Shown here: positions 49,034 to 58,560 of the stretch, one piece after another | Layout of the letters: every line of letters begins with the position of its first letter | How positions within the stretch are numbered: the stretch's first letter is position 1 | NCBI RefSeq assembly: GCF_034479635.1 | Contig: NZ_CP140153.1 | Span: 255,501 to 319,500 of the forward strand | DNA from: Guyparkeria halophila | GTDB lineage: Bacteria; Pseudomonadota; Gammaproteobacteria; Halothiobacillales; Halothiobacillaceae | Direction of reading: 5' to 3' | DNA: 64,000 nt | The notes under the pieces: generated by a model | Databases searched by the model: none | What the model was told of the DNA's origin: nothing | Seen by the model: only the letters and a program-made list of their open reading frames with translations | Translations under genes and position numbers: made by a program

Positions 49034-50323
49034 ATGAGTCTTTCCCGACGCGGATTTCTAAAATTGAGCATGGCGATGGCCGGCGTGGGCGCAGCGACCG
49101 GCCTGGCCGGCTGCCAGAACAGTGCCAGCACGAACGGTGGTGCCAAGCGCGTGGTGGTCATCGGCGGCGGCTTTGGCGGCGCGACCGCGGCCAAGTACGT
49201 CAAGCTGTTCGACCCGTCCGTCGATGTCACCATGATCGACGGCCAGTCCAGCCACACCACCTGCCCGTTCTCCAACCTGGTCATCGGTGGTCTCAAGGAC
49301 ATCGACGAGATCACCCATGACTTCACGGCGCTGGAGAAGCGTGGCGTGAACGTGGTCAAGGGCTGGGTCACCGGCATCGATGCCGAGGCCCGCACGGTCA
49401 CCCTGAAGGACGGCAGTAGCTACGAGTACGATCGCCTGGTCGTCTCGCCGGGCATCGACTTCAATTACGATGCGATCGAGGGCTACACCGAGGAAGTGGC
49501 CAACACGACGATGCCGCATGCCTGGCAGGCCGGCGAGCAGACGCTGTTGCTGCGAAAGCAGCTCGAGGAAATGGAAGACGGCGGCACGTTCATCATGGCC
49601 GCGCCGCCCAATCCGTTCCGTTGCCCGCCGGGACCGTACGAGCGCGCCGCCCTGATCGCCAACTACTTCAAGGAAAACAAGCCCAACTCGAAGATCCTGA
49701 TCCTCGATCCAAAGACCGGCTTCTCCAAGGAGCCGCTGTTCCGCGAGGGCTGGACGGCCAACTACGGCAACATGATCGAGTGGATCGGCGGCGACTTCGG
49801 TGGCGGCGTGACCAAGGTCGATCCCGACACCATGACGGTCACGGCCGGCGGTACCGAGTACCAGGGCGACGTCATCAACGTCATCCCGCCGCAGAAGGCC
49901 GGCTGGATCGCTCACCAGGCCGGGCTGGCGGACGATTCCGGCTGGTGCCCGATCAACACCGGCACCTACGAGTCGACCATGAAGCCCGGCGTTCACGTCG
50001 TGGGGGATGCCTGCATCGGCTCGCCACTGCCCAAGTCCGGTTTCGCGGCCAACTCGCAGGCCAAGAACTGTGCGGCGGCCATCGTGGCGATGTTCCACAA
50101 CGAGAATCCGCCGGAGCCGAGCTGGGTGAACACCTGCTACAGCCTGGTCGCCCCGGACTACGGCATCTCCGTGGCTGCCGTCTACGCGGTCGAGGACGGC
50201 AAGACCGTCTCCGTCGACGGCGCCGGCGGCGTCTCGCCCCTGGGTGGCAAGAACGCCGAGAAGGAAGCCGGCTACGCCCGCGACTGGTACGCCTCGATCA
50301 CCGAGGACATCTGGGGCAGTTGA
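49034..50323 (+). CDS. fccB: Flavocytochrome c sulfide dehydrogenase, flavoprotein subunit
   Basis: FccB oxidises sulfide to sulfur or polysulfide in the periplasm. The 429-residue protein begins with a Tat signal (LSRRGFLKLSMAMAGVG), then the FAD fold VVVIGGGFGGATAAKYVK. Cys77 in HTTCPFSNLVIGG corresponds to the covalent FAD cysteine, and Cys197 (RCPPGPYER) with Cys368 (NTCYSLV) to the redox disulfide of the Allochromatium enzyme (family knowledge, by alignment from memory). The C-terminal domain ends WYASITEDIWGS. Paired with fccA, followed by a terminator. Confidence 0.96.
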   Translation: MSLSRRGFLKLSMAMAGVGAATGLAGCQNSASTNGGAKRVVVIGGGFGGATAAKYVKLFDPSVDVTMIDGQSSHTTCPFSNLVIGGLKDIDEITHDFTALEKRGVNVVKGWVTGIDAEARTVTLKDGSSYEYDRLVVSPGIDFNYDAIEGYTEEVANTTMPHAWQAGEQTLLLRKQLEEMEDGGTFIMAAPPNPFRCPPGPYERAALIANYFKENKPNSKILILDPKTGFSKEPLFREGWTANYGNMIEWIGGDFGGGVTKVDPDTMTVTAGGTEYQGDVINVIPPQKAGWIAHQAGLADDSGWCPINTGTYESTMKPGVHVVGDACIGSPLPKSGFAANSQAKNCAAAIVAMFHNENPPEPSWVNTCYSLVAPDYGISVAAVYAVEDGKTVSVDGAGGVSPLGGKNAEKEAGYARDWYASITEDIWGS

Positions 50324-50357
50324 TCCCGGCAGGGCCGCCCGTCGGGGCGGTCGAACG

Positions 50358-50392
50358 AAAAAGGCCTGTCATCGCGAGGTGACAGGCCTTTT
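50358..50392. terminator. Bidirectional terminator after fccB
   Basis: AAAAGGCCTGTCA pairs with TGACAGGCCTTTT around a GC-rich loop, with A- and T-runs at the ends. It would stop fccAB transcription and also minus-strand transcription from the phosphatase gene. Confidence 0.9.
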
Positions 50393-50456
50393 GCTCGTCT
50401 GGGGCTCAGGAAATTGTGGGGGCGTCCAGCGACAGTCCCCGTTCGTAGCCCGATGC

Positions 50457-50573
50457 ACGCGCCATTGGCGCGTTTCGCTTGCAAGGCAAGCTCCCACAAT
50501 GAGGCGGGGTCCAGCGCTTGCGGCTACCCCACTGTGGGAGCGCGCCCCGCGCGCAAAGGCCGCACCAGCGGCC
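50457..50573. repeat. REP-like palindrome array between fccB and the phosphatase gene
   Basis: It repeats the module order of the 36.8-kb array: CGCG arms, GCTTGCaagGCAAGC (50477-50491), CTCCCACA facing CCCCACTGTGGGAG, CGCGCcccGCGCG and GGCCGCaccaGCGGCC. Spacers differ. It is in the gap between convergent genes, as REPs often are. Confidence 0.8.
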
Positions 50574-50619
50574 GTCCCGGTTTGCCCCGCTCCCGTCTCG
50601 TCCCCGGATCGCCAAGCTC

Positions 50620-51441
50620 TCAGCTCTCGGCTTTCAGCTCTTCCAGCCAATCCTCCAGCAACTCCACATGCGTCGCCGCCACCGCTGACCGCGGCAGCGG
50701 CTCGAGCGGCCGGTCGAGGTAATCGATCTCGCCCTCCAGATCGGCGGATGCCCCGCCCGCCTCGTGCAGGATCAGCTGGCCAGCGGCATAGTCCCAAAGT
50801 TTCTGCTTGCCATGCACGTACACCTGCACGCGATGCGCTGCCACCCAGCACCAGTCCAACGCCACCGACCCGATCGAACGCTGCGAGGCGTAGGGCGGGT
50901 CGCAGGCCAGGTGCGCAGCCACGGTGCGCGGCAGTCGCTTGAAATCCACCGTCGCCAGACAGCTTTTCAACGGTTGTTTCGGCTCGTTGGCAAGCGACAA
51001 GGTTTCCCCGTTCAGCCAACTCCCCTCGCCGCGGACGGCGTGGAAGCACTCGTCCCGGCTGGGGTCATAGACCACGCCGAACTGGGCCTTGCCACCGACC
51101 AGCAGGGCCACGGTGACCGAGAACACCGGGAAGCCCAGGCGAAAATTGCTGGTGCCGTCGAGCGGATCGACCACCCACGTCGGTCGCCCGTCCAGGCACT
51201 CGCGCCAGGCGGCCTCCTGCTCGGCGGCCGACATCTCTTCGCCGAGAAAGCCATGCGCCGGGAACCGTTTGGCCAGCCCCACCTGCAGGTCCAGCTGCAT
51301 GGCGTGATCGGTGGTGGTGACCCAGCTGCCGTCGCTTTTGCGATCGGCTGCTTGTGTGCCTCCGTCGAGCAGGTGCTGGCTGGCGGTTTTTTGGACGAGT
51401 TGGATTACCGACGAATGGTCGGCGGGTCTGAGCGGGGGCAT
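50620..51441 (-). CDS. Inositol monophosphatase-family phosphatase
   Basis: This 273-residue protein has the metal-binding motifs GEEM, VVDPLDGTSNF and LWDYAAGQLILHEAGG. It differs from SuhB at 24 kb, so it is a paralogue. The family includes IMPase, 3'-phosphoadenosine phosphatase (CysQ) and fructose bisphosphatase; the sequence here does not decide the substrate. I chose ATG 51441 with GAGG upstream; the frame also offers a TTG 8 codons earlier. It is a single gene, convergent with fccB and divergent from the pilus cluster. A 219-nt gap (51442-51660) upstream contains the pilus promoter; I see no gene in it. Confidence 0.85.
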   Translation of the reverse strand: MPPLRPADHSSVIQLVQKTASQHLLDGGTQAADRKSDGSWVTTTDHAMQLDLQVGLAKRFPAHGFLGEEMSAAEQEAAWRECLDGRPTWVVDPLDGTSNFRLGFPVFSVTVALLVGGKAQFGVVYDPSRDECFHAVRGEGSWLNGETLSLANEPKQPLKSCLATVDFKRLPRTVAAHLACDPPYASQRSIGSVALDWCWVAAHRVQVYVHGKQKLWDYAAGQLILHEAGGASADLEGEIDYLDRPLEPLPRSAVAATHVELLEDWLEELKAES

Positions 51442-51660
51442 CGTGGAAACCTCGTGTCGAATCAAGGGGGCGATTGTCCAGTGACCCTTTCACCCGAAGG
51501 TATTGAGCCACCGATTGGCCGGGGCGCTGAGTCGGTATTCTACGTGACTCGCATCACGCCTCGACCGTTCGTCGGTCCACCTCGGCCTTTCGTCATGTGA
51601 CCGCTGGCAACGGTAGATCCGGCATGATTGGATCCATGTGTGAAAAAGGAATCGAACCGC

Positions 51661-52257
51661 ATGACACGAATACGCGCTCCGCAACGACTGGTGAGTCGAT
51701 CGTCCGGCTTCAGCTTGATCGAGTTGATGGTCACGATCGCCGTGGCCGCCGTGCTTCTGACGATCGCGATCCCGAGTTTTCGGAACCTGATTCTTTCAAA
51801 CGAGTTGACCACGATCAGTAACGAATGGGTGGCCGCGGTCAATTACGCACGATCCGAGGCGATCAAGCGCGGCGGGCCAGCAGTCGTCTGCGGGGCTAAC
51901 GCCAATGAGGGGGGCGCGAACGATCTCAGCAACGGCTGTGCCGGCACGTTGGGCGAGGTGCGTGCCCGGCCGGCCGGCTCAGCAACTGATCGTGTCGTGG
52001 TTCGTGCCGAGATTACGAATGAAGTACCGGACGGCGTCACGGTGGGCTCGACGCAGAGCGTGCGTTTCGGTGGTGACGGTGTTGGGCGGTTGCCGACCGG
52101 TACCGCGCCGCACACCGGCCTGATCGTTGATGTTTCAACCCCTGACCTTGACGCGGGGAACCATCGCTGTGTCTACCTGACCACCGGTACCACCCTGACC
52201 TCCTGCACCGTCACCGGAGCATGCCCGAATGCCGAGCCTGACCCCTGCAATCCGTAG
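51661..52257 (+). CDS. fimT: Type IV minor pilin FimT/GspH family
   Basis: Minor pilins prime assembly and sit at the tip of type IV pili. The 198-residue protein has a short leader ending SSG and the prepilin site G-FSLIELMVTIAVAAVLLTIA with Glu5, then a GspH/FimT globular domain containing paired Cys (SNGCAG, RCVYL, SCTV). ATG 51661 is used here; longer frames exist up to 51628. It overlaps pilV by 29 nt. It opens the fimT-pilV-pilW-pilX-pilY1-pilE cluster, the gammaproteobacterial tip complex. Confidence 0.93.
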   Translation: MTRIRAPQRLVSRSSGFSLIELMVTIAVAAVLLTIAIPSFRNLILSNELTTISNEWVAAVNYARSEAIKRGGPAVVCGANANEGGANDLSNGCAGTLGEVRARPAGSATDRVVVRAEITNEVPDGVTVGSTQSVRFGGDGVGRLPTGTAPHTGLIVDVSTPDLDAGNHRCVYLTTGTTLTSCTVTGACPNAEPDPCNP

Positions 52258-52702
52258 CGCCGCCCGTCAATCCGGCGTCGGCTTGATCGAGATTTTGATC
52301 GCGGTACTGATCCTGTCCGTCGGTTTTCTCGGGATGGCTGCGCTCCAATCGAAAGCGCTGAGCAACAACAACAGCGCCATGGCGAGAAGCATGGGTACGA
52401 TCGCGAGCTATTCCATTCTCGATGCCATGCGTATCGATCCGGACGGAGTCGAGGCAGGCAATTATGAGGGTGCCGACGTTGAGGTGCCGGCCAATGGTAA
52501 TTGCGCTGTTGGCGGTGGCGACTTGGCTGGGGTGAACTTGCAGAATTGGTGTCAGGAATTGGCCGAGCTGGTCGGCCCCGGCACTACCGGCACGATAACC
52601 GCGTTGGGTGGTGGTAATTACCGGATCACGATTGAGTTCGACGACAGTCGTGCGACTGGCGGGGAAGACGCGGAAACCCTCGTGACACAGGCCAAATTAT
52701 GA
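52229..52702 (+). CDS. pilV: Type IV minor pilin PilV
   Basis: This 157-residue minor pilin has the leader ending RQSG and the hydrophobic helix VGLIEILIAVLILSVGFLGM with Glu5, followed by AALQSKALSNNNSAMARS, the PilV pattern. It starts inside fimT (29-nt overlap) and ends in a 4-nt overlap with pilW, so it is translationally coupled. Confidence 0.93.
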   Translation: MPSLTPAIRSAARQSGVGLIEILIAVLILSVGFLGMAALQSKALSNNNSAMARSMGTIASYSILDAMRIDPDGVEAGNYEGADVEVPANGNCAVGGGDLAGVNLQNWCQELAELVGPGTTGTITALGGGNYRITIEFDDSRATGGEDAETLVTQAKL

Positions 52703-53763
52703 ACCATGACATGATTATTTCCCGTGATTCCAGGCGCGGTCAATTCCCAGGCAGTGGGCGGCGTCTGGGAGGCTTTACCCTGGTCGAATTGATGATTGCC
52801 CTGGTGCTGGGCCTCCTGGTGATTGCCGGTGTGGGGAGCGTCTTCATTGCGAACAAGGACGCCTACCGAACGAATGAAGCGCTCTCCCAGGTTCAGGACG
52901 CGTCGCGTACCGCATTTGAGTTTGTCGCTCGTGATGTGCGCGAAGCGGGCTCGAATCCTTGTGGTGCGGCGAACGTTGCCAGTGTGCTCGACTCGCCGTC
53001 GAGCGACTGGCTGGATTGGAGTCAACCGTTTCGGGGCTTCGACGATGTGACCGACATCGACGGACTCCCCGGCGCGGGCGAAATTGGCGAGCCTGTCGAC
53101 GAGCATGCGCTCCGGCTGGGCAAGGCGGAAGATTCGGGGATAGCGCTAGAGGCGGTGACCGGGCCGCGCGCCAACATCACGCTCGAGTCGGCAACCAGCC
53201 AGATTTCCGATGGCGATATTCTCATGGTCTGCGACGCCGACAAGGCGACGATCTTTCAGACCACGAATTACAACTCGAACAATACGACGCTCGTGCACAA
53301 CACGGGCGGATCCTACACCCCGGGCAACCTCACCAAGTGTCTCAATCATCCGGTCCCCCAACTGGTTAGTGGCGGGAATTGCACGACTCTCAGTCCGACG
53401 TCCTACCTCGTCGTTCCGACCAACACGGTCTGGTACATCGGGACGAACGCGGCCGGCACGAGATCGCTTTTCCGCTCGCGGAATTTCCAGAGTACGGCCC
53501 CGGTGCCGGAAGAAATGGTCCGAGGAGTCGAGGGGATGGAGATCGAGTATCACCGCAGTGGTGAGGACGTCTTTGAAACCGCGACGCAGGTTGATGCTGT
53601 GGGTGGCGGTTGGGAGCAGGTTGATGCTGCAAGGATCACCTTGACCGTTCGTAGCCGTGGCCTGAACCCGAGTGATCCCGATTTCGGGTCCAGTACCGAT
53701 CGAGAGCGCTTGCAACGCGATTTCTCCACAACGATCGCGATTCGAAACCGCTTGGGTGGATGA
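52699..53763 (+). CDS. pilW: Type IV minor pilin PilW
   Basis: The 354-residue protein has a 24-residue leader ending RRLGG, then FTLVELMIALVLGLLVIAGV with Glu5, followed by the PilW pattern SVFIANKDAYRTNEALSQVQ and DVREAGSNPCGA. The long globular part with several Cys (CDADKA, CLNHPV, NCTTL) is normal for PilW, which joins PilX, PilV, FimU/FimT and PilY1 in the tip complex. It overlaps pilV by 4 nt and precedes pilX by 3 nt. Confidence 0.92.
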   Translation: MNHDMIISRDSRRGQFPGSGRRLGGFTLVELMIALVLGLLVIAGVGSVFIANKDAYRTNEALSQVQDASRTAFEFVARDVREAGSNPCGAANVASVLDSPSSDWLDWSQPFRGFDDVTDIDGLPGAGEIGEPVDEHALRLGKAEDSGIALEAVTGPRANITLESATSQISDGDILMVCDADKATIFQTTNYNSNNTTLVHNTGGSYTPGNLTKCLNHPVPQLVSGGNCTTLSPTSYLVVPTNTVWYIGTNAAGTRSLFRSRNFQSTAPVPEEMVRGVEGMEIEYHRSGEDVFETATQVDAVGGGWEQVDAARITLTVRSRGLNPSDPDFGSSTDRERLQRDFSTTIAIRNRLGG

Positions 53764-53766
53764 GCA

Positions 53767-54393
53767 ATGATTGTGCAGAGAACAGACCGACTCACCCGCA
53801 AGACATCGTCCAGGCAGCGAGGTGTGGCATTGGTGATAGCGCTCGTGTTGCTGATCGCCGTCACCCTGGTTGGTCTGGCGGGTATCCGTGGGACGACGCT
53901 TCAGGAGAAGATGTCGAGTAACAGTTTTGATCGAGAAACGGCCTTCCAGGCAGCCGAGGCGGCGATGGAAGTCGCTGCGACGCGCCTCACCTCGGACTTG
54001 GTTACCTTCGAGACCGCGGTTAACACCTATGCCGAGCTGGATTGCACCAATCGTCTCTGTGCAATCAATCCGGGGCAGGATGTGCCCGCTGCCGCTTGGT
54101 TCGACGTGACCGACGGGGTGGGCGATACCAATTTCTCCGCGCGGGATTCCGCTATCCGTCCGCAGTTTGTCGTTCAGGATATGGGTAGTTGTGCCACCGG
54201 TGTGGGTGGCGGGAATTTCGTCGGCACGACCGACCAGAACGAAGCCGGCGGTGGCGCGGGCACGTATTTCAACGACACCGGCCAGTGCTTCCGTATCACG
54301 GCCCGGGCCATTGACCCGGCGCTGGAGATCGACGGCGCTGACGTCAACGCAGACCGTGCGCAGGTCATTTTGCAAGCGACCTATCGATTGTGA
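53767..54393 (+). CDS. pilX: Type IV pilus assembly protein PilX
   Basis: The 208-residue protein has the PilX-type leader RQRG followed by VALVIALVLLIAVTLVGLAG, without the Glu5 that most pilins carry, and the family motif TLQEKMSSNSFDRETAFQAA EAA. PilX is a minor pilin of the tip, next to PilY1. It overlaps the upstream frame of pilY1, whose chosen ATG is 12 nt after its stop. Confidence 0.9.
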   Translation: MIVQRTDRLTRKTSSRQRGVALVIALVLLIAVTLVGLAGIRGTTLQEKMSSNSFDRETAFQAAEAAMEVAATRLTSDLVTFETAVNTYAELDCTNRLCAINPGQDVPAAAWFDVTDGVGDTNFSARDSAIRPQFVVQDMGSCATGVGGGNFVGTTDQNEAGGGAGTYFNDTGQCFRITARAIDPALEIDGADVNADRAQVILQATYRL

Positions 54394-54404
54394 GAGGTGA
54401 ATCC

Positions 54405-57400
54405 ATGAATATCCTGTCCTGGCTGTCAGTCGTCTCTCGCCGCGGCCCGTTGGGCTTCTTGCTCGGCCTCTCGTTATCGGTCATGACTGGCGTATCGGCG
54501 GCCGCGGTCGACGTCGACCAGAGCCCGTTGATCGTCAGTGAGCCTCTGCCTCCCAATATCGTGCTGCTGCATGACGACTCCGGGTCAATGGCTCGGAATT
54601 ACATGCCGGATGGGTTGTCGAGTGCTGAGTCGGTCAGCCAAGACCCTGCGGAGAATGGGGTTTATTACGACCCTGATGCCAGATACCCGGCTCCGCCCAC
54701 GGCCGCGGGCGGCGCTTATCCTGATATTGATTCGTTTCCGTGGGCCCCTACGGATGTGTTCGCCTCCGCATCCGTTGCAAACGTCGAAAGCTACACCAGT
54801 CGATTTGATTATTGGACCTGGGTTAACTATTCAGGCGATTGCCCAAACTCTACTGATGAGAGTGGGCGTCATGAGGGTTATTGCTATAGGAGTGACCGGC
54901 CGGGATCAATTGAGGATGAGTTTGCTTTTCGAGATCCCGACAACGGTCTCTATTATTATTACGGAGGTGGCTGGCGTCAGGTCTTCACCTACCGAGTTAA
55001 TGGTGACTCCTATTACGTGACGGGCTCCTGTGATCGTATGCCTGCCGACGAGGGGTCGCGCTGCTCCGACTCCGCGGCCGACAAGCAAAATGTGGCCAAC
55101 TGGTTCACTTACTACCGTACGCGTGAATTGGCGGCTAAAAGTGGAATTATGTCGGCCTTTGGTGCTCTGGATCCATCGTTCCGGTTTGGTTTCGGTGCGA
55201 TTAACGATTCAAACTCGGGCGATTTGGGCTCAGGCCAGTTTTCTTATTATATGAGGGTAAAAGAGGTCGAGCCATTCGGTGACGGTGCCAGTGGCACACA
55301 GAGAGCGCGGTTCTGGAATTGGCTTGAAGGTGTCGGCGCGAATGGAGGGACGCCTTTAAGGCGGGCACTGGATACGGCCGGTCGCTACTACCAGACCTCG
55401 CAGCCCTGGGCTGAAGACGGTGAGGAGTATTCCTGCCGACAGTCTTACTCGATCCTGGTTTCTGATGGGTATTGGAGTGGTTCTCGGCCATCCAATCGAA
55501 TGAATCGGTCCGATAATACTTCGACGGATAACTACGACGCCGTTGATCCATTCGTTGGTGGGAACGACGACGATGGGAATGCGACGCTGGCGGACGTGGC
55601 GAACTACTATTGGAAAACCGACCTGCGAGACAATACGAACGATTCCGGCCAGGATAACCGCGTTCCGGCCACGCCCAACGACCCGGCGACGTGGCAGCAC
55701 ATGACCACCTTTACCGTTGGTCTTGGCTTGAGTGTGACGGGGTTGGGCGCCACGCAGTCGGAATTGTTCGATTGGGCGCGCAATGGCGATCAGGACGCCA
55801 TCGATAGCTGGAGTGGTTGGCCGACTCCCGGTGATGGCGGTGGCCAGGGCGAGCCCGAGAACGTCAGCGACATGCTCCACGCGGCTATCAACGGTCATGG
55901 TGACTTCTTCTCCGCGCGCAATCCGCAGGAATTCGCCGCCGGCCTGCGAGCCGCGCTTGCGGCTATCGATAGCCAGCGATCCGCCGGCGGGAGTCAGACG
56001 GTCTCGAATCTGCAGTCGGGCGAGACATTGGTCGATGGCTCTCGCGCGTACTCCGCAACGTATTTCACGAGTCAGTGGACCGGTGAGTTGACGGCGCGGG
56101 GCTACAACGAGGATACCGAACAGTTTGATCAGGTCTTGTGGAACGGTGCGGGCGGAATACCGGCGCACGGGAGTCGAAACATCTGGACCACGGTCGATGG
56201 GCAAGGTAGTACGCCGACCGCTTCCGCTAAGTTCTTGGCAGGGCAACTTGATAATGATCAGGTTGATGCGCTGATTAACAATGTTGGCAATGGCATCGCG
56301 GTCGATGAAGCGACAATCGTCAATTACCTCCGTGGTGACCGGACCGAAGAGGGCAATGACCTTAGGCAACGGATCAACCTGCTTGGCGACATTGTGACCT
56401 CGACCCCCGTTTCGATCGGCACGCCTGATCCGGGTGTGTTCGGTGACAGCCAGTTTGACGGCATTGACGAATATCAGGCTTTCGTCACCGCGCAGGCGGA
56501 TCGCGACACGTTGGTGTATATCGCGGCGAATGACGGGATGTTGCACGCCTTCGATGCCGAAACGGGCGAGGAGGTGTTTGCCTTTATCCCGGGGTCGGTG
56601 TTGAGTCAGACGGGCGAAGCCGCACTCAGCCGATTGGCTAATCCCGAGTACGGGATTGTGGATCCCGTTGATGGCGATCAACCGGTCCCCCACCAGTATT
56701 TCCATGATGGCGAGATGACCACGCAGAACGTGTATCTCGATGGCGAATGGAAAACGGTTCTGGTGGGAACGACCGGCCGCGGTCAGTCACGAACCGTATA
56801 TGCCCTCGACATCACCGACCCGTCGGTGTTGACGGACTCCGATTCTGCCGGCGATGCGATTCTGTGGGAGCGATCGGCTGGTGATGGCGAATCGAACGAT
56901 GATTACATTGGCATGGCCCTGGGGCGCCCGACGATCTCCCTGGTGCAGGGTAATGGCAGCAACACCGAGTGGGTTGTGCATGTGGGTAACGGTCCCAACA
57001 GTGAATCGGATCAAGCGGCCTTGTTGCAGTTCGACCTCGAGGACGGTGATCTAACCGTCTATGACGCAGGAAGCGCGACGAACAATGGCCTGGCTGCCCC
57101 GTACGTGATCCAGACCGATGCTATTGACGGCTTGAGTGACTACGCCTTTGCCGGTGACCTGCAGGGGAATCTCTGGCAGTTCCCGTTGAGCGCCAGCGGC
57201 GGTACGGCCGAGCGTATTTTCGTGGCCGAGGATGATGACGGCAACGCCCAGCCCATTTCGGCACGCATGCTGGCGGCGAAGAACGCCAGCGACGGCACGA
57301 TTTGGGCGTTCTTCGGCACGGGGAGATTCCTGTCCCGCGATGACATCACGGACACAAGCGTGCAGACCTGGTACGGCTTGCGCGTGATGGGACCGGATGG

Positions 57401-57977
57401 CGGTCCGGCCATCGTTGACGACACGACGGGGCGCAATGATCTGCAAGAACGCACGATCGTGGCCGAGGAGACAGTAGGAGGCAACGTTGGACGAGCGACC
57501 AGCACCGGGTCGGCAGCCGATCTGGCTGCGGACGACGATGCCGGCTGGTACATGGACCTGGTGTCGCCGGTTGAAGGTGAAGAGGGCGAACGCATCGTCT
57601 ACACCACGCAGTTGATTGCCGGGCGTCTGGTGGTCAATACCCTCATCCCGAAAGCCGATGACCCCTGTGACACCTTGCCTGCCGGTGCGCTGATGATTGT
57701 CGAACCATTCAGCGGAGCAAACCCGAATACGCGTCTACTTGATGTGAATGGTGATGGCGTGATTGGTGACGATGAGCTGTCTTCCGGCGGCGTCTACTTC
57801 AACGGCATTCGGTTCGATGTAGGGCTTGCGGGTGCCTTGACGGCGGCCAAAGACAGTGATGGCAATCTGAAGCTGCTGGGTGGCGATCTTGCTGGCGACG
57901 ATGTGAATCTGGAGATGTCTGGCGGAGCGAGCGGCACGATGCAGCGGCTGAATTGGCGTGAGCTTTACATTGACTGA
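54405..57977 (+). CDS. pilY1: Type IV pilus tip adhesin PilY1
   Basis: PilY1 is the large calcium-binding tip protein that controls pilus extension and surface sensing. The 1190-residue protein has a signal peptide (about residues 1-34), an N-terminal region with a MIDAS-like DDSGSM (57-62) as in von Willebrand A domains, many aromatic and Asn-rich segments, and a C-terminal PilY1 beta-propeller (ADRDTLVYIAANDGMLHAFD, VYALDITDPS, GRPTISLVQG). An EF-hand-like DVNGDGVIGDDE (about 1113-1124) matches the calcium site. ATG 54405 has GAGAGGTG upstream. The N-terminal third is visibly AT-richer than the surroundings, which may reflect diversification or transfer. Confidence 0.94.
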   Translation: MNILSWLSVVSRRGPLGFLLGLSLSVMTGVSAAAVDVDQSPLIVSEPLPPNIVLLHDDSGSMARNYMPDGLSSAESVSQDPAENGVYYDPDARYPAPPTAAGGAYPDIDSFPWAPTDVFASASVANVESYTSRFDYWTWVNYSGDCPNSTDESGRHEGYCYRSDRPGSIEDEFAFRDPDNGLYYYYGGGWRQVFTYRVNGDSYYVTGSCDRMPADEGSRCSDSAADKQNVANWFTYYRTRELAAKSGIMSAFGALDPSFRFGFGAINDSNSGDLGSGQFSYYMRVKEVEPFGDGASGTQRARFWNWLEGVGANGGTPLRRALDTAGRYYQTSQPWAEDGEEYSCRQSYSILVSDGYWSGSRPSNRMNRSDNTSTDNYDAVDPFVGGNDDDGNATLADVANYYWKTDLRDNTNDSGQDNRVPATPNDPATWQHMTTFTVGLGLSVTGLGATQSELFDWARNGDQDAIDSWSGWPTPGDGGGQGEPENVSDMLHAAINGHGDFFSARNPQEFAAGLRAALAAIDSQRSAGGSQTVSNLQSGETLVDGSRAYSATYFTSQWTGELTARGYNEDTEQFDQVLWNGAGGIPAHGSRNIWTTVDGQGSTPTASAKFLAGQLDNDQVDALINNVGNGIAVDEATIVNYLRGDRTEEGNDLRQRINLLGDIVTSTPVSIGTPDPGVFGDSQFDGIDEYQAFVTAQADRDTLVYIAANDGMLHAFDAETGEEVFAFIPGSVLSQTGEAALSRLANPEYGIVDPVDGDQPVPHQYFHDGEMTTQNVYLDGEWKTVLVGTTGRGQSRTVYALDITDPSVLTDSDSAGDAILWERSAGDGESNDDYIGMALGRPTISLVQGNGSNTEWVVHVGNGPNSESDQAALLQFDLEDGDLTVYDAGSATNNGLAAPYVIQTDAIDGLSDYAFAGDLQGNLWQFPLSASGGTAERIFVAEDDDGNAQPISARMLAAKNASDGTIWAFFGTGRFLSRDDITDTSVQTWYGLRVMGPDGGPAIVDDTTGRNDLQERTIVAEETVGGNVGRATSTGSAADLAADDDAGWYMDLVSPVEGEEGERIVYTTQLIAGRLVVNTLIPKADDPCDTLPAGALMIVEPFSGANPNTRLLDVNGDGVIGDDELSSGGVYFNGIRFDVGLAGALTAAKDSDGNLKLLGGDLAGDDVNLEMSGGASGTMQRLNWRELYID

Positions 57978-57993
57978 GTGCACCGGAGGAACA

Positions 57994-58467
57994 ATGAGCA
58001 AGGAATCGACCGTCTGGAATAGTCGCCCGGTGGCTTCTCAAAAGACGATTCGGGGCTTCACCCTGATCGAGCTGATGATCGTCGTGGCGATCATCGGCAT
58101 CATCGCGGCGATCGCCTACCCGTCCTACATCGATTCGGTGGTCAAGACGAAGCGCGCCGCGGCGGCGGCCTGTCTTTCGGAGCAGGCCAATTACATGGAG
58201 CGGTTCTATACCACCAACCTTCGCTACGATCAGGATCAGGACGGTAACGACAACCCGCTTGATGACGGCTCGCTAACGCTGGAATGTATGAGTAATCAGC
58301 AGACTGGGGGCGATTACACCTACACGGTCGGGAATCTCACGCGTTCGACCTACACGCTCACCGCGACGCCGCAAGAGCCGCAGTTAAGCCGGGATGACTG
58401 CGGTGCGTTGACGCTCGACCAGGCGGGCACGCGTGGCGCGGCCGATGACGTGGATGTCTGCTGGTAG
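57994..58467 (+). CDS. pilE: Type IV minor pilin PilE
   Basis: The 157-residue pilin has a 21-residue leader ending KTIRG, then FTLIELMIVVAIIGIIAAIAYP with Glu5 and the PilE motif SYIDSVVKTKRAAAAACLSEQA NYMERFY. The C-terminal disulfide region runs to DVCW, with Cys near 137. ATG 57994 follows GGAGGAACA. It is a minor pilin by its location after pilY1; a major pilin pilA is not in the window. Confidence 0.93.
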   Translation: MSKESTVWNSRPVASQKTIRGFTLIELMIVVAIIGIIAAIAYPSYIDSVVKTKRAAAAACLSEQANYMERFYTTNLRYDQDQDGNDNPLDDGSLTLECMSNQQTGGDYTYTVGNLTRSTYTLTATPQEPQLSRDDCGALTLDQAGTRGAADDVDVCW

Positions 58468-58560
58468 GTCGTGAAGATCAAGTAAGTCATGCGCAGTTGA
58501 TATCGACGATTGGGCCGGCCAAGGATGGTGGGCCTTAATTGAACACAAGGAGGTGTGCTC